From: Parachlorella kessleri
Lineage: Eukaryota > Chlorophyta > Trebouxiophyceae > Chlorellales > Chlorellaceae
Reading direction: 5' to 3'
Assembly: GCA_001598975.1 (NCBI GenBank)
Contig: BBXU01000676.1
Span: 1-30,243 of the forward strand
Length of the DNA stretch: 30,243 bases
Each line of letters begins with the position of its first letter. Positions within the stretch are counted from its first letter, which is position 1. Shown piece by piece: positions 10,301 to 19,156 of this stretch. The position numbers and the translations under genes are program-made. Below the pieces are notes generated by a model, which worked only from the letters and a program-made list of their open reading frames with translations, had not been told where the DNA came from and ran no database searches.

Positions 10301-10814
10301 GGAGCGAGGTGTGTTTTGCCGTAAGGCGGACTTTTCACCCTGGTGGTTCTTGTGGTATGGCCTGCCAGTGCGGGGCAGTACTTGAGGCTAGGGTTGGGAG
10401 CCTGGCCTTGCTGGCACAGGATGGGCGATGTGTGAGGTTGACGGCTTCACATATTGGAATTTAAAAGTGTGGGTGCTGCTGGGTGTTAGAGCACATGAAC
10501 AGTAGGGTGCCTGAGAAAGTGTCTGACACCCAAGTGCTGGGGCTGGGTAGGACTAGCCAGCTTGGCCTGGAGGGCCATGCTGTGTGCCTGGGTGACAGTG
10601 TGTGACTAGGGCTTTGCAAGTTCTGCTGGCGGTTGCAGGTGTGCAGTTCTGCCCTGTCACGCCAGAGATGCTCCCCCAGCAGCAGGCAGGCCAACACGCC
10701 GAGCAGCAGCAAGATGGGGATGCGGAGGATAGAAAGGCAAGGAAGAAAGAGAAGCGGCGCAAGGAAGGCGGCGGCAGCAGCTCCAAGAAAGAGAAGAGGA
10801 CAAAAAAGGCGTAA
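7383..10814 (+). CDS. WDR74: WDR74/NSA1-type WD-repeat ribosome assembly factor
   Basis: A beta-propeller protein of early nucleolar pre-60S particles. In animals it contacts the NVL2-controlled MTR4 exosome step. Eight exons give 432 residues: 7383-7443, 7666-7779, 7912-8270, 8697-8813, 9069-9312, 9694-9786, 10131-10265 and 10639-10814 (TAA). The N-terminus 'LRLVCSDELGLLK' resembles plant WDR74 'LRALTFDALGLIK'. Later blades show 'LLVGTGYHKLRLYDVRAGKR', 'WVGTGLGQLEVLDLRTLKL', 'ILASVGLDRFLRLHDTRTRQ' and 'KVYLKQQLTG', the family signature. A poly-Ser insert lies in exon 3 near residue 87. The tail is Lys/Arg-rich (RKARKKEKRRK), like a nuclear/nucleolar signal. The exon-2 acceptor is uncertain: 7666 (AGAAG, which gives human-like spacing) or 7687 (TGTCAG); both are in frame. 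Divergent from NOP53; TGTAA at 10919. Confidence 0.92.
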
Positions 10815-11522
10815 CATGCTTAGGCCCATTGTGCAGAAGCGGGGTGGTCTCTGCTTCCCGCGATAGTTGTTATGGACCGTGGGCAATGATGCGAGTTGGA
10901 AGTGCGGCTGGGAGCAGCTGTAAGGGATGTTTGGTTGCAAGGTGAAGGGGTTGAGTGAGGGGCAGCTCATGCATAGGACAGCTCAGGAAGAAGGGAAGCG
11001 GCTTGACTGCTGGTAGCAGCAAGCACCATGCGCATGAGCTATGCTCAGTCGCCCAACACAACCGCGGGAGATAGGCTCCAAGCACTGGCTTTGAGCGTGT
11101 TGCGGCCATTCCATTGGTTGCTCACATTGACTAACATCATCCAAGGGTGCCCAGGGGGCTGGGTGCTGTGCAGCACTGAGCCAAGGTCTGTCCAATGCGC
11201 TGAATCACCTGGGGCGCGGATCTGATGTGGCATGGCGGCGCTGGTCGTTCCTTGTCCTTTTTTGCTTGCTGGGCTGACCCATACGTGGAATGGCGACGGT
11301 GCTCTCAGCCCTCGGCACGAAGCTGCCAAAAATCGTGTGGAGGCCTGAGCTTTTGCCAGCTCCCCCGACCGGCTTCATGCCCCTTCTTCGGGGGCACGCA
11401 TGGATACACGTCGGCTCGGGCTTGTGGCTCAGACCATAAGGACGAAGTAAGCCCTTCAGGCCTGTCTCAACACTCCTGGAGGCATTCCTTGCCCTTGGCA
11501 GCCCCATTACCCACAAGCAACC
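10815..11522. other. Intergenic region between WDR74 and the secreted-protein gene
   Basis: About 700 bp between two plus-strand genes. It holds the WDR74 poly(A) signal near its left end and presumably the promoter and 5' UTR of the next gene near its right end. A small C4/G4-type hairpin lies at about 11380-11396. The open frames here have no recognisable protein character and I call no gene. Confidence 0.6.
10919..10923 (+). terminator. TGTAA poly(A) signal for WDR74
   Basis: TGTAA 105 nt downstream of the WDR74 TAA, on the same strand. Confidence 0.65.
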
Positions 11523-14456
11523 ATGATTGCGGCCTGGTGCTGTGTGTTGGCCCTGCTGGTTGCCATTGGACCCCTCGGAGGGGCTGCAGATGGTGAGATT
11601 TTCGGTTTGTGCTGCTCAGATTTGTTTCCAGTGCCATCAAATGCACAGGGGCCGGTGTCGAGCACATCTCCGACATCACCAGGCCTGTCGGTAAGCCAGT
11701 GCAGGACGTACCTTGCATGCATGCTCCCCAGCCAACCCACCCCCATGCGTCTTTCTTGCAGGCTACATGAACCCTATGGCGGCACCTGTTGTGGTGGTGG
11801 TGCGTATGTATGAAGGCCTGGCCTGGGCAGCTGAAGTTGTAGGGGGCTCATGCACCTTGAAGTGGTCATCGATGATGACCATATCCTTCTGCAAACCCGT
11901 TGCAGTTGCTTTGTGCATCCATGCAGCTGACGTGAGCCATGCATTGGTTGCAGAGGCTGTGCACCCAGCATCGGTTGCACTGGTTGCTATACCCGACGCT
12001 CTTACCCATCAACCAGCTTGTCTATTTTTTTTGCGGTGACAAGGTGCAAGGACAAGCCGCCCTGTGCTGCCGTGCAGCCCTCTCCACCGCCCTTCTGCAA
12101 GGACCAGGTCCTGGTGGTGTGCTGCGGAAAACCCTACACCGATGGCCACATGAAGACCTGCATGTGAGCAGACCACCCGCAGCTGTCAGGTTGCATGCAT
12201 TATCCTGGAATGAGTGTCTGCAGGCCGCCACCAGTGTAGGTCGTTGGCGTGACACCAATATTGGGATGTTGTGTATAGAGGTGGGTCGTGCTACAGGTGC
12301 CCCTGTGAGGAGGCATGCTGTCTTCGAGCTGGTCACCTACACTGCAGGCAGTGTGTCTCCTTCAGCTATGCGTCTAGGAGTGCGGTGCTTCTGCAGGGCC
12401 ATGACGTGGAGCATGGCCTACCCCGGCAAGGTCGCATGGGATGATGGCAAGGTGGGCAGCCTGCTTTCAGATAGTGTACGCTTATTGTCCCTTGGCCGTG
12501 ACGTGGCACTGCCCACCCATGGGCACCTGGGGATTGCTAGGCAGTCCAGCAGAAACCTCACAGTGCATGCGGAAGAATACGCATGCGGAAGCCCTGCTGG
12601 CAGGTGTGAGCCCTTCATTCCACCGGTAGCACGCACTAATTATACGAGCTTTGCATCGGCTCTCTTCAGCTGCCCCCTTATGGGCGGCCTCTTTACTGCC
12701 TCGCCTCCCTGGTTTGTGCAGTTCGACTGGGAGGCAACCACCTTGCCAGCTATTGACCGGATTGTGCTTCCCTCCCTCCCATACCGCAGGGCACGATCTG
12801 TGTGTGTCCCCCGCCTCCGCCCCCCGCTAAGAAGAAGGTGGTCGTGGTGGCGCCCCCTCCTGTCAAAAAGGTGGTGGTGGCTCCCCCTCCTGTCAAGAAG
12901 GTGCTGGTCCCGGCTCCTGCCCCCAAGGTTGTGGTTGTCCCGGCTCCCACCCCTGTTGTTGTCCCCGCGGCCACTGCAGTGGGTGAGTCATGAGCGCAAC
13001 AGGCTCAGTCTATTGGTGCAGCATGTCCCAGATGCTGGGAAAACAAGTCCTGCAGATGACATGGAGATAAAGTACCTAAGCCCTTGAATGGTAGGCATAT
13101 GGTTGCCCTGCATACGTTGAGGGGCTGCTGGGCTACTCCCCTCATGAGGGCGCAATAATCTGCAATCATTCCCTTCCCTCCACAACTTATCGCAAAACAG
13201 GGAACTCATGCCAGTCCCTTGCTCATTCCCGCTATGTGCAGCTACAGCCAACGCGGCAGCCTTCGCCGCTGCAGCCAGGCCTGTGGTCACGCCGGTAGTC
13301 GTGCCCACCGCCACCGCCGTGGGTAAGTGGCAAAGGCTCTTGGAACGGCCCCAAGCATGGGCCCCGCTTGCTGCAGTGCTTTCCGCACAGATTTCCTTCA
13401 CACGTGCCCTGGCAACCCAGGAAGAACTCACATCGCGACCTCCATCTTTCATAGGGAGTAAGAAGCACTGGGGTGAAAATGGAAAGCATGCTATTGCTGG
13501 ATAGCATTCTGACCAGACGGTTGACCACGAGTCCCCAAGTCTTGCTGTGTCTTGTTGTTGCGGGGCTTCGATGTGACATGAACTTCTTGCCTCCTCCCAT
13601 GTGCAGCCAACGCGGCAGCGACTGCCACCGCCCTGGCCAGGCCTGTAATCACAGTCCCCCCCGTCATCACCCCCATCGTCACCCCCGTGGCAGTCGTGCC
13701 TAGGGCCGCTGCCACTGCCGCCACCACCTCGGTGGCCGCCACGCCCACCTCCCTGGCCTTTGGCAATGCCGCAGGCAAGTGCACCCACACACGGTCGGGT
13801 CATGGCGCATACTCAAGTGCCTTATCACTCTAATGCCGCTGTCACAGCTGCAGCCTCGCTCCGGTGGGATCTGTCTATGATGCTGCACTTGTTGGGGCTG
13901 TGGCTCAAGCCCCGCACGGGATGGGTCATGGAGCCCTCAATGTGGTCTTGCCAGCCATAAAGTTGGTGGAACAGGTGGTGTGACCATAGTAGTCGCGGCA
14001 AACGTTCAAGGTTGTCTACGAGGCGTTCACTTAGGCCCGCCTGGGTTTCTAAGCTACAGTTGATCAGCGGTCGTATGTCTTCATAAAGCTCTCTCCACAT
14101 ATGCACTGTTCCTGGTATGTGCAGCCACAGCCGCCGGCAACATCGCCGCGGCCGCCAACGCCAACACCGCCGCACTGGCTGCGCCCGGCTTTGGTGAGCT
14201 CTCCCGCATTGATGCATGAAGTCATGAAATCTGGTGCAAATGGCCTCCTCCCTGGTGATTATTGCCAAGGAAGCCTGCCCGTGAAAGCAATTGCGATCCA
14301 TGCTATCACCCAACACGTCCAGGGTACCTGCAGTATAAACACGGCCCGTATGTTGCATCTGTTGAAGCACTAGGCTGATGGCTTCAAGGCCTGCGTGCCC
14401 TGAACGCAGCTGCCTCTACTGCCAATGCCAACGCCGCGGCCCTGGGCAAGAAGTGA
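11523..14456 (+). CDS. Secreted Cys-containing protein with Val/Pro/Ala-rich modular tail (not recognised)
   Basis: I do not recognise the protein by name. Exon 1 (11523-11592) encodes a clean signal peptide (MIAAWCCVLALLVAIGPLGG). Next come 11649-11690 and 11762-11799 (NPMAAPVVVV). A Cys-rich core follows: 12051-12163 (or from 12044) with 'FCKDQVLVVCCGKPYTDGH' and 'MKTCM', 12397-12451, then 12790-12982, which begins TICVCPPPPPPAKKK. That exon passes into VVVAPPPVKK repeats. The tail exons 13242-13322, 13607-13774, 14125-14193 and 14410-14456 (TGA) are Ala/Thr/Val/Pro-rich and all separated by phase-1 introns. The cysteine spacing with C-CG-K-Y-DG...C loosely resembles a Kazal inhibitor-like domain. 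The tail recalls wall hydroxyproline-rich glycoproteins. The length is about 291 residues. The join between 11799 and about 12051 is unsure: a mini-exon 11905-11932 ending at GTGAGC would also fit in phase, with 12044. The intron after 13774 has a GC donor. Extracellular or cell-wall location is inferred. Confidence 0.62.
13242..14456 (+). repeat. Series of phase-1 exon modules (Ala/Val/Pro/Thr-rich) in the secreted-protein gene
   Basis: Exons 13242-13322, 13607-13774 and 14125-14193 are each a multiple of three and bounded by phase-1 introns; the terminal exon starts at 14410. Each begins with an Ala/Thr/Asn string (ATANAAA, ANAAATA, ATAAGNIAA, AASTANANAA). The modules ending at 12982 and 13322 share P-VVVP-ATAVG. 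Three of the acceptors share the ATGTGCAG ending, suggesting that exon plus flanking intron was duplicated. Confidence 0.8.
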
Positions 14457-14851
14457 AGCACTGCCGTGGAAGATGCCGCTGATGGTCTTCCCTTCCACAT
14501 GTCCCCGCTCTTCCGTAGGCCTACCAGGCTACAGACTGTGAACCAAAGGGTCAGAAGGGGATGGGCTTCCTATGCCTGTTGGGGCTTGCGGGTGATGTTT
14601 AACCTGCCACTGGCAGACTGCTCCTTCTGACCAATGAAAAAATAGTCAGGAATTGCTTTTGGAATCTCTTTGTCAGCCAACGGTTAGGTACAGGTCCCAA
14701 TTCTGAGGGCATGTTGTTGTGGCACATCTGCAACGAACTCGGTTCTTGACATGAACACGAGGAGGCATGAGGGCTCAGTGAAGGGTGCGAGAGCTTTTGT
14801 GAGGGCTGCTATCCCGCGTTGCGAATGTTACTTGGTCACCATCGTTGTGTG

Positions 14852-14856
14852 TTACA
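14852..14856 (-). terminator. TGTAA poly(A) signal for the oxidase gene
   Basis: Minus-strand TGTAA 374 nt beyond the stop codon of the oxidase. It is the only one in that strand sense between 14457 and 15229. Confidence 0.5.
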
Positions 14857-15013
14857 TATAATATTGCCTGCAACCTGCAATGCGTTTTCTGTGATTCTTC
14901 ATGATGCATCGCACTTTGCATGCGTCGTGGCTCTGCTTGCAATAAGGTCTACCGGAGCAGCCTTGCAAAGGCAGACAAATGTTGAGTTGCAGTCTACCAT
15001 GTGTGCAAACAGA

Positions 15014-15018
15014 TGTAA
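15014..15018 (+). terminator. TGTAA poly(A) signal, probable, for the secreted-protein gene
   Basis: First plus-strand TGTAA after the stop at 14456, 558 nt downstream. A second one is at 15081-15085. Either use would make this 3' UTR overlap the oxidase 3' UTR in antisense. Confidence 0.45.
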
Positions 15019-15229
15019 CTATACAGTGCGCCCTTCTGATGGATGAAAAAGCAAGAGATCACCGAGAGATGAGGCCTAGCTGTAAATTGAACCGTGAGTA
15101 AGCAAGCACCTGGCAACCTGGCACAATACCTACACTACAGGCTGTACCTCTGCATGCACCCTGACGCCATGACCAACTTGCCAATCCATTGGATGAGCCA
15201 ACCAGCAAGCATCAGAAGACCGCTACTAC

Positions 15230-18200
15230 CTACAGGCTGCTGCGACTGGGGCCGCTGCACCTCTGCAAAAACTCCGCGTGACCCTTCCTGTCGGCATCCA
15301 GGCGCAAGAAGCCAATGTCGTGCTGTGTGCGGCCCTCCAATGCTAGCTGTGCCAGGATTTCGCCTACCACCGACGCAAACTTGTAGCCGTGGCCTGAGCA
15401 GGCACTTGCCAGCACCACCTGCAGCAGCAGCAGGGCAGGGACTTGGTGGCACTCTGTTCTCAGCAACAGAGTAACATCACCCACAAACAGAAATGTGCAA
15501 GTATAGGAACCGCTGCAGTGGTGACACTCTGTGCAATTGGTTTACCAAAGCTGGGCGGGCGCATGGCAGTCTGGGCAGGCACAGCCCCTTGAAGAGCATA
15601 GTACCTTTTCAGACGCTGCTGTCGGGCAGGAGCATACCTGGGGATGACGTGGGTGCAAATCAAGAATGAAATGACCATCTGGGGTGTTGGTAAACATGCA
15701 GGCGCTGGCGCGCGTCATCTTCCCAGCAGCTCCTGGGAAGTAGTTGTCCACACACTCTCGCAGCACCTGCACATTACTGGGGAGCAAGGCTAGGCTTGTG
15801 CCAGGGCTTGGAAAGGGCTCCACACTCGGCACAGTGCTAAGCGTACAAGCTTCAAGCCTGGGACTGCTACACCATAGCCCCAGTGGAGTCCAGTCCCTGG
15901 CAGTGCAACCCATGGGACTGCTGATAGGCTTGGGGACTGGGACATCCTGGTCAGCCGTGGCAAGTGCAAGGGCTTGCACCCACAAACTGTTCCTGGTAAG
16001 CTGCACGTAGGGTGCCCTGGGCGACCGGCAAACTGGGTGCCGTACAAGACCCCGCACTCCCACCTGCTCATCTGCCTGTGTAATGTCCCTGGGTACGTTG
16101 TCTGGATCCACTACCTCACGCCTGCACATCACAGCACACGCAGCCAGTGTCAGTAGGCGGCCACGCAGTACTGCATACAGTCATCTTTTGCAGACAAGGG
16201 GCAGTCCAAGCCAAAGCAAGCACCCGAGGCGGCCAGTGGTTGGCTGGGAAGCTGCAAAGGCGCCAGCACAAGTTGTGGGATGTGGAAAGGCAGCCAGAAG
16301 GAGTGTTGGAATAATTCCCTCCAGCTTGGTTAGCAGGTCCAGTGCAGGGCAGCACACTCACATGTGGTGATAGCGCCCAAGCTTGAAGCCGTGGGCATCA
16401 GCTGGGAAGCCATAGTAGTACCTGCGCAGGGCTGCTGCTGCCATCAGATGGGCCAGCCTGCTGCCTAAGTGACTTCCATGAAAGACTCCAAGCCCCAAGC
16501 CGCGGTTAAGGGAGAAGAAGGTCGTGTGCATGCATCCAGTGCTGCTCCGTAGCTCTGACTGAACAGGAACTTGCAGGAATGCTTGGCATGGCGGTGCATT
16601 GTGAAGCGCTGGTCCTTGTGATGCACAATGCATGCTTGATGCCGGCCAGGGTGCAGTGGAGGCTTTCAAGTTGCAACCCTGCTGCTCACCCATTCCTGTC
16701 CTGGAGCAGGAAGACTGGGAAGTTGCTAGGGGTGAAGTCGCCTGCCCGCCCCTCCTCCACTTCAAACCAGCCTACCACCTGCCGCTCCACTTGCAGCAGA
16801 CCCTGCAGGGTGCGCACACAGCAAGGTAGCCCACGTCACCACCCAACTGGTGGCAGGTGTCTGACCCGTACATCAACTCCACATACCCCAGGACCAACAC
16901 TTTTTCTTCGCCTTTCAAACGTGCGGGGGGTTTCTGCCCTCTCCCAGAGCCAAGATATTCCGCCCCATCGTCCCCCAGTGTCACCTGCATCTCGGGGACC
17001 AGCTTGTCCAGCCAGGCCCCGGGGGTCATCACCAGCTTCTTCGCCCAGTAGCTGGCCCTCTTCCCTCCCGGCCCCTCGGTGTGCACCACAACGCCCGCAG
17101 CTCCTTCGCTCCCCGCTGCTGCTGCCGGCTCCCAGCCCAGCACCCTGGTGCCGCAGGCGACTTGCGCGCCATGCTGCTGCGCTGCTGCCACGTGGGCCTC
17201 TATGCCGCGCTCGGGGACGAGGTAACCCCCCTCAGGCTGGTAGAGCACCTGCTCAGCGGAGATTGAATTCAATACTATATATGGACTACATTCTATAATA
17301 TAGAATGTGGTCCACCTCCCCCATAGTAGGGCCCAGCCGGCGGCCCCGAGTTGGAGTGCTTGTCCAGCTAGCAAGGTTACCGGCAACAGCGCGCATCCAC
17401 AATCGTTGAGGGTAACACCCAACATGCAGGCAGGCAGGACAACTTCCACAGGCAGCGACACATAGGTGTTCCCGCTTCTGTCCGGCGTCCCCTGCCTCTC
17501 TAGTGTAACCCTCTCTTCTGCCCTTACCTGGAAGTCCTCCGGCAAGCAGTAGCCAGGGAAGCGGGCATTGGCTTGCTTCCCAGTGAGCACCTCGTGTACC
17601 AGCCCATGCTGCTTCGCTGCGAGCAGCGAGCCCTCGAAGCAGGTGAGCTGCCCCTGGAGGGTGCCAACAGAGGCCTGGCGGGCGGGCGGTGCGCAGTCTA
17701 GGCACCCCGTGGTCTTGAGAATGTCCTGCATGACGACGAGACCCTTGCTCTGCTGTGAACGCAATGGTCAAACACAGTTGCAGGCGGGTCCCCTGCCGGG
17801 TGCAAACCGCATGGAGCTGGTGGATTCTGTAAAATAGCATTGGCTATTAGGCAAAAGCAAACTCCAAGCAAAAGAGGGAGATAAACAACACACTCCTTGG
17901 TTATCTTTTATGAGTAGCAGTCACCGTGGGACCTGGGCAAAAATCCCCAGGGGGCAGCCTCACCAAGCAACAACAGCCCAACAGCGGTGGGCGCCATGCT
18001 GCTCCCCCACCTTCCCAGACTCCGCTTCGAGGTCTCTCCAAAGCGCGTAAGAGCGCTGAAGCAGCGGCACATAGGCCGGGTGCTCAAAGTATGCCAGGCG
18101 GATGATGCGTGTGAGGCCGTGGGAGCTACCCATACTATGTGCAACCTCGGGCTGTGCCTCCAGTCCTAGCACCTGCAGCCAGGTAGGTGTTTCAAGCTCC

Positions 18201-18384
18201 ACACGGCCACCAAGTGCAGGGGCTGTCGACAAGTTGCTGGACCTGCATAACAGTAGCAACTAGCAGCGACTTTCCCCACGTGGTTCCCACCCCGCACCTT
18301 TACCCCTCGCTTGGCGAGCTGGTACAGTGTGGCAGACCCCATCGCTCCCAAACCCACGATAATGGCGTCAACCTCCGGCAGCAT
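15230..18384 (-). CDS. PIPOX: Sarcosine/pipecolate oxidase-type FAD enzyme (MSOX/PIPOX family)
   Basis: FAD-dependent amine oxidase that oxidises N-methyl or cyclic secondary amino acids (sarcosine, L-pipecolate) and releases H2O2. Nine exons give 428 residues: 18298-18384, 18011-18172, 17528-17752, 16985-17248, 16690-16802, 16362-16421, 16064-16121, 15638-15766 and 15230-15418 (TAG). The dinucleotide fold '[18 protein letters not shown]' is at residues 10-27. '[14 protein letters not shown]' is at 44-57. '[17 protein letters not shown]' begins at Cys346, the position that carries covalent FAD in this family. '[11 protein letters not shown]' is at about 370-380. The protein ends R-S-S-L; SSL is a weak PTS1-like tripeptide, consistent with a peroxisomal enzyme. 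The exon-3 acceptor is a tandem CAGCAG (start 17752 or 17749). Intron 17249-17527 is stop-free and in frame. Substrate preference cannot be told from the sequence. Confidence 0.93.
17262..17314. repeat. AT-rich inverted repeats in oxidase intron 3
   Basis: A 12-bp perfect palindrome ATTGAATTCAAT at 17262-17273 is followed by a hairpin: arms 17282-17297 and 17299-17314 (16 bp, one mismatch, one-base loop). The block is AT-rich in GC-rich surroundings and lies 13-66 nt upstream of the exon-4 acceptor on the minus strand. Confidence 0.9.
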
Positions 18385-19156
18385 GCTTGCAGATCAACCC
18401 CCTAGCAACTGGCCACCGCCTAGGCTGCAAAGATGTTCATGACTTCTCCAAGCACAACATGACCTGGTCGCAAAGGGTAAGTTTTGCACCAGCGTGGCAA
18501 AGCAGGGCAGTAGGGTTTGACGTGGGGGGTAGTCATGAGCGCCAGCGCCTTGCCCGTGACTGGGACCCCTCCTTCTAACTTAGTTCTAAGTATGGAATTT
18601 AACCCACAGAAACTTTGCTTGCAACCTTACACAGTGGTCTCATGAACATACGGGCACCTAAGGCAAGAGGTTGTACAGCAGATATCTTTGTCTAGACAGC
18701 AAGGCCCACGGGCAGACAAGGCTCACTGGGCATGTGTTCCTGAGCGGATGCAGGTAGTGCGAACAGAGGGGGAGCAGGGGCGATCTGTACGGATAGGACT
18801 ATATCATACTGGGTGAGCAGACAAGGCCGAGAACTGCACACTGGCTGCACGGCTGCTCCGGCTTCCTTAACAGTCCTTCGACCAGGCGACGCGTGATCCT
18901 GATCTGACCTGTGTCTGTCAGTCCTGAACTGGAGCACTGTGTCGCCGTTACTGCCCAGATATATGCCATTGTTTTACCAGTAGTTAACCCAGGCCCACGG
19001 ATTCAGAAACACCTCTAGTGAATCGAGGCCTAGGTATTTGTCATGCTCTGCGAACTTCCATGATGCAGGGGGGAGGCAACAGCTGAGTTTCGAAGAGCTG
19101 AGCAGCGTTTTGAAAATTTGAAGTTTGAATACAAAGAAAAATTGCAAATGGGCAGC
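18385..19156. other. Intergenic region between KATNIP 3' end and the oxidase 5' end
   Basis: Both neighbours are on the minus strand. The region contains the KATNIP 3' UTR with its TGTAA signal, then presumably the oxidase promoter. No other coding or RNA feature was seen. Confidence 0.6.
18627..18631 (-). terminator. TGTAA poly(A) signal for KATNIP
   Basis: Minus-strand TGTAA (TTACA on plus) 526 nt after the KATNIP stop codon; no nearer one was seen. Confidence 0.5.

Larger units (their letters stand above)
14457..15229. other. Convergent intergenic region between the secreted-protein gene and the oxidase gene
   Basis: It holds 3' UTRs of both genes and no gene that I can support. Plus-strand TGTAA pentamers occur at 15014 and 15081. 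The minus-strand signal (TTACA on the plus strand) is at 14852-14856. The rest shows no repeat or RNA gene. Confidence 0.6.

Noticed and set aside
11225..11596. 123-codon plus-strand frame upstream of the secreted-protein gene
   Set aside because: It overlaps the start and signal-peptide exon of the real gene in another frame and has no recognisable composition or motif.
11939..13087. 382-codon plus-strand open frame in the secreted-protein region
   Set aside because: It runs through introns. It shares the frame of the real gene only at exon 12397-12451, and its C-terminal half is the Pro/Val exon read out of frame as Arg/Leu-rich sequence.
12988..13803. 271-codon minus-strand open frame with Gly/His-rich sequence
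   Set aside because: It is the antisense shadow of the GC-rich Val/Pro/Ala exons and has no conserved character.
13242..14460. Repeat array reminiscent of a CRISPR or satellite
   Set aside because: Units are coding exons of different length with protein-level similarity, not short identical direct repeats with spacers.
16772..17764. 330-codon minus-strand open frame as a single exon
   Set aside because: It joins two real oxidase exons through a stop-free intron (17249-17527) and runs on past the exon-4 donor at 16985. The family motifs are contiguous only after splicing.
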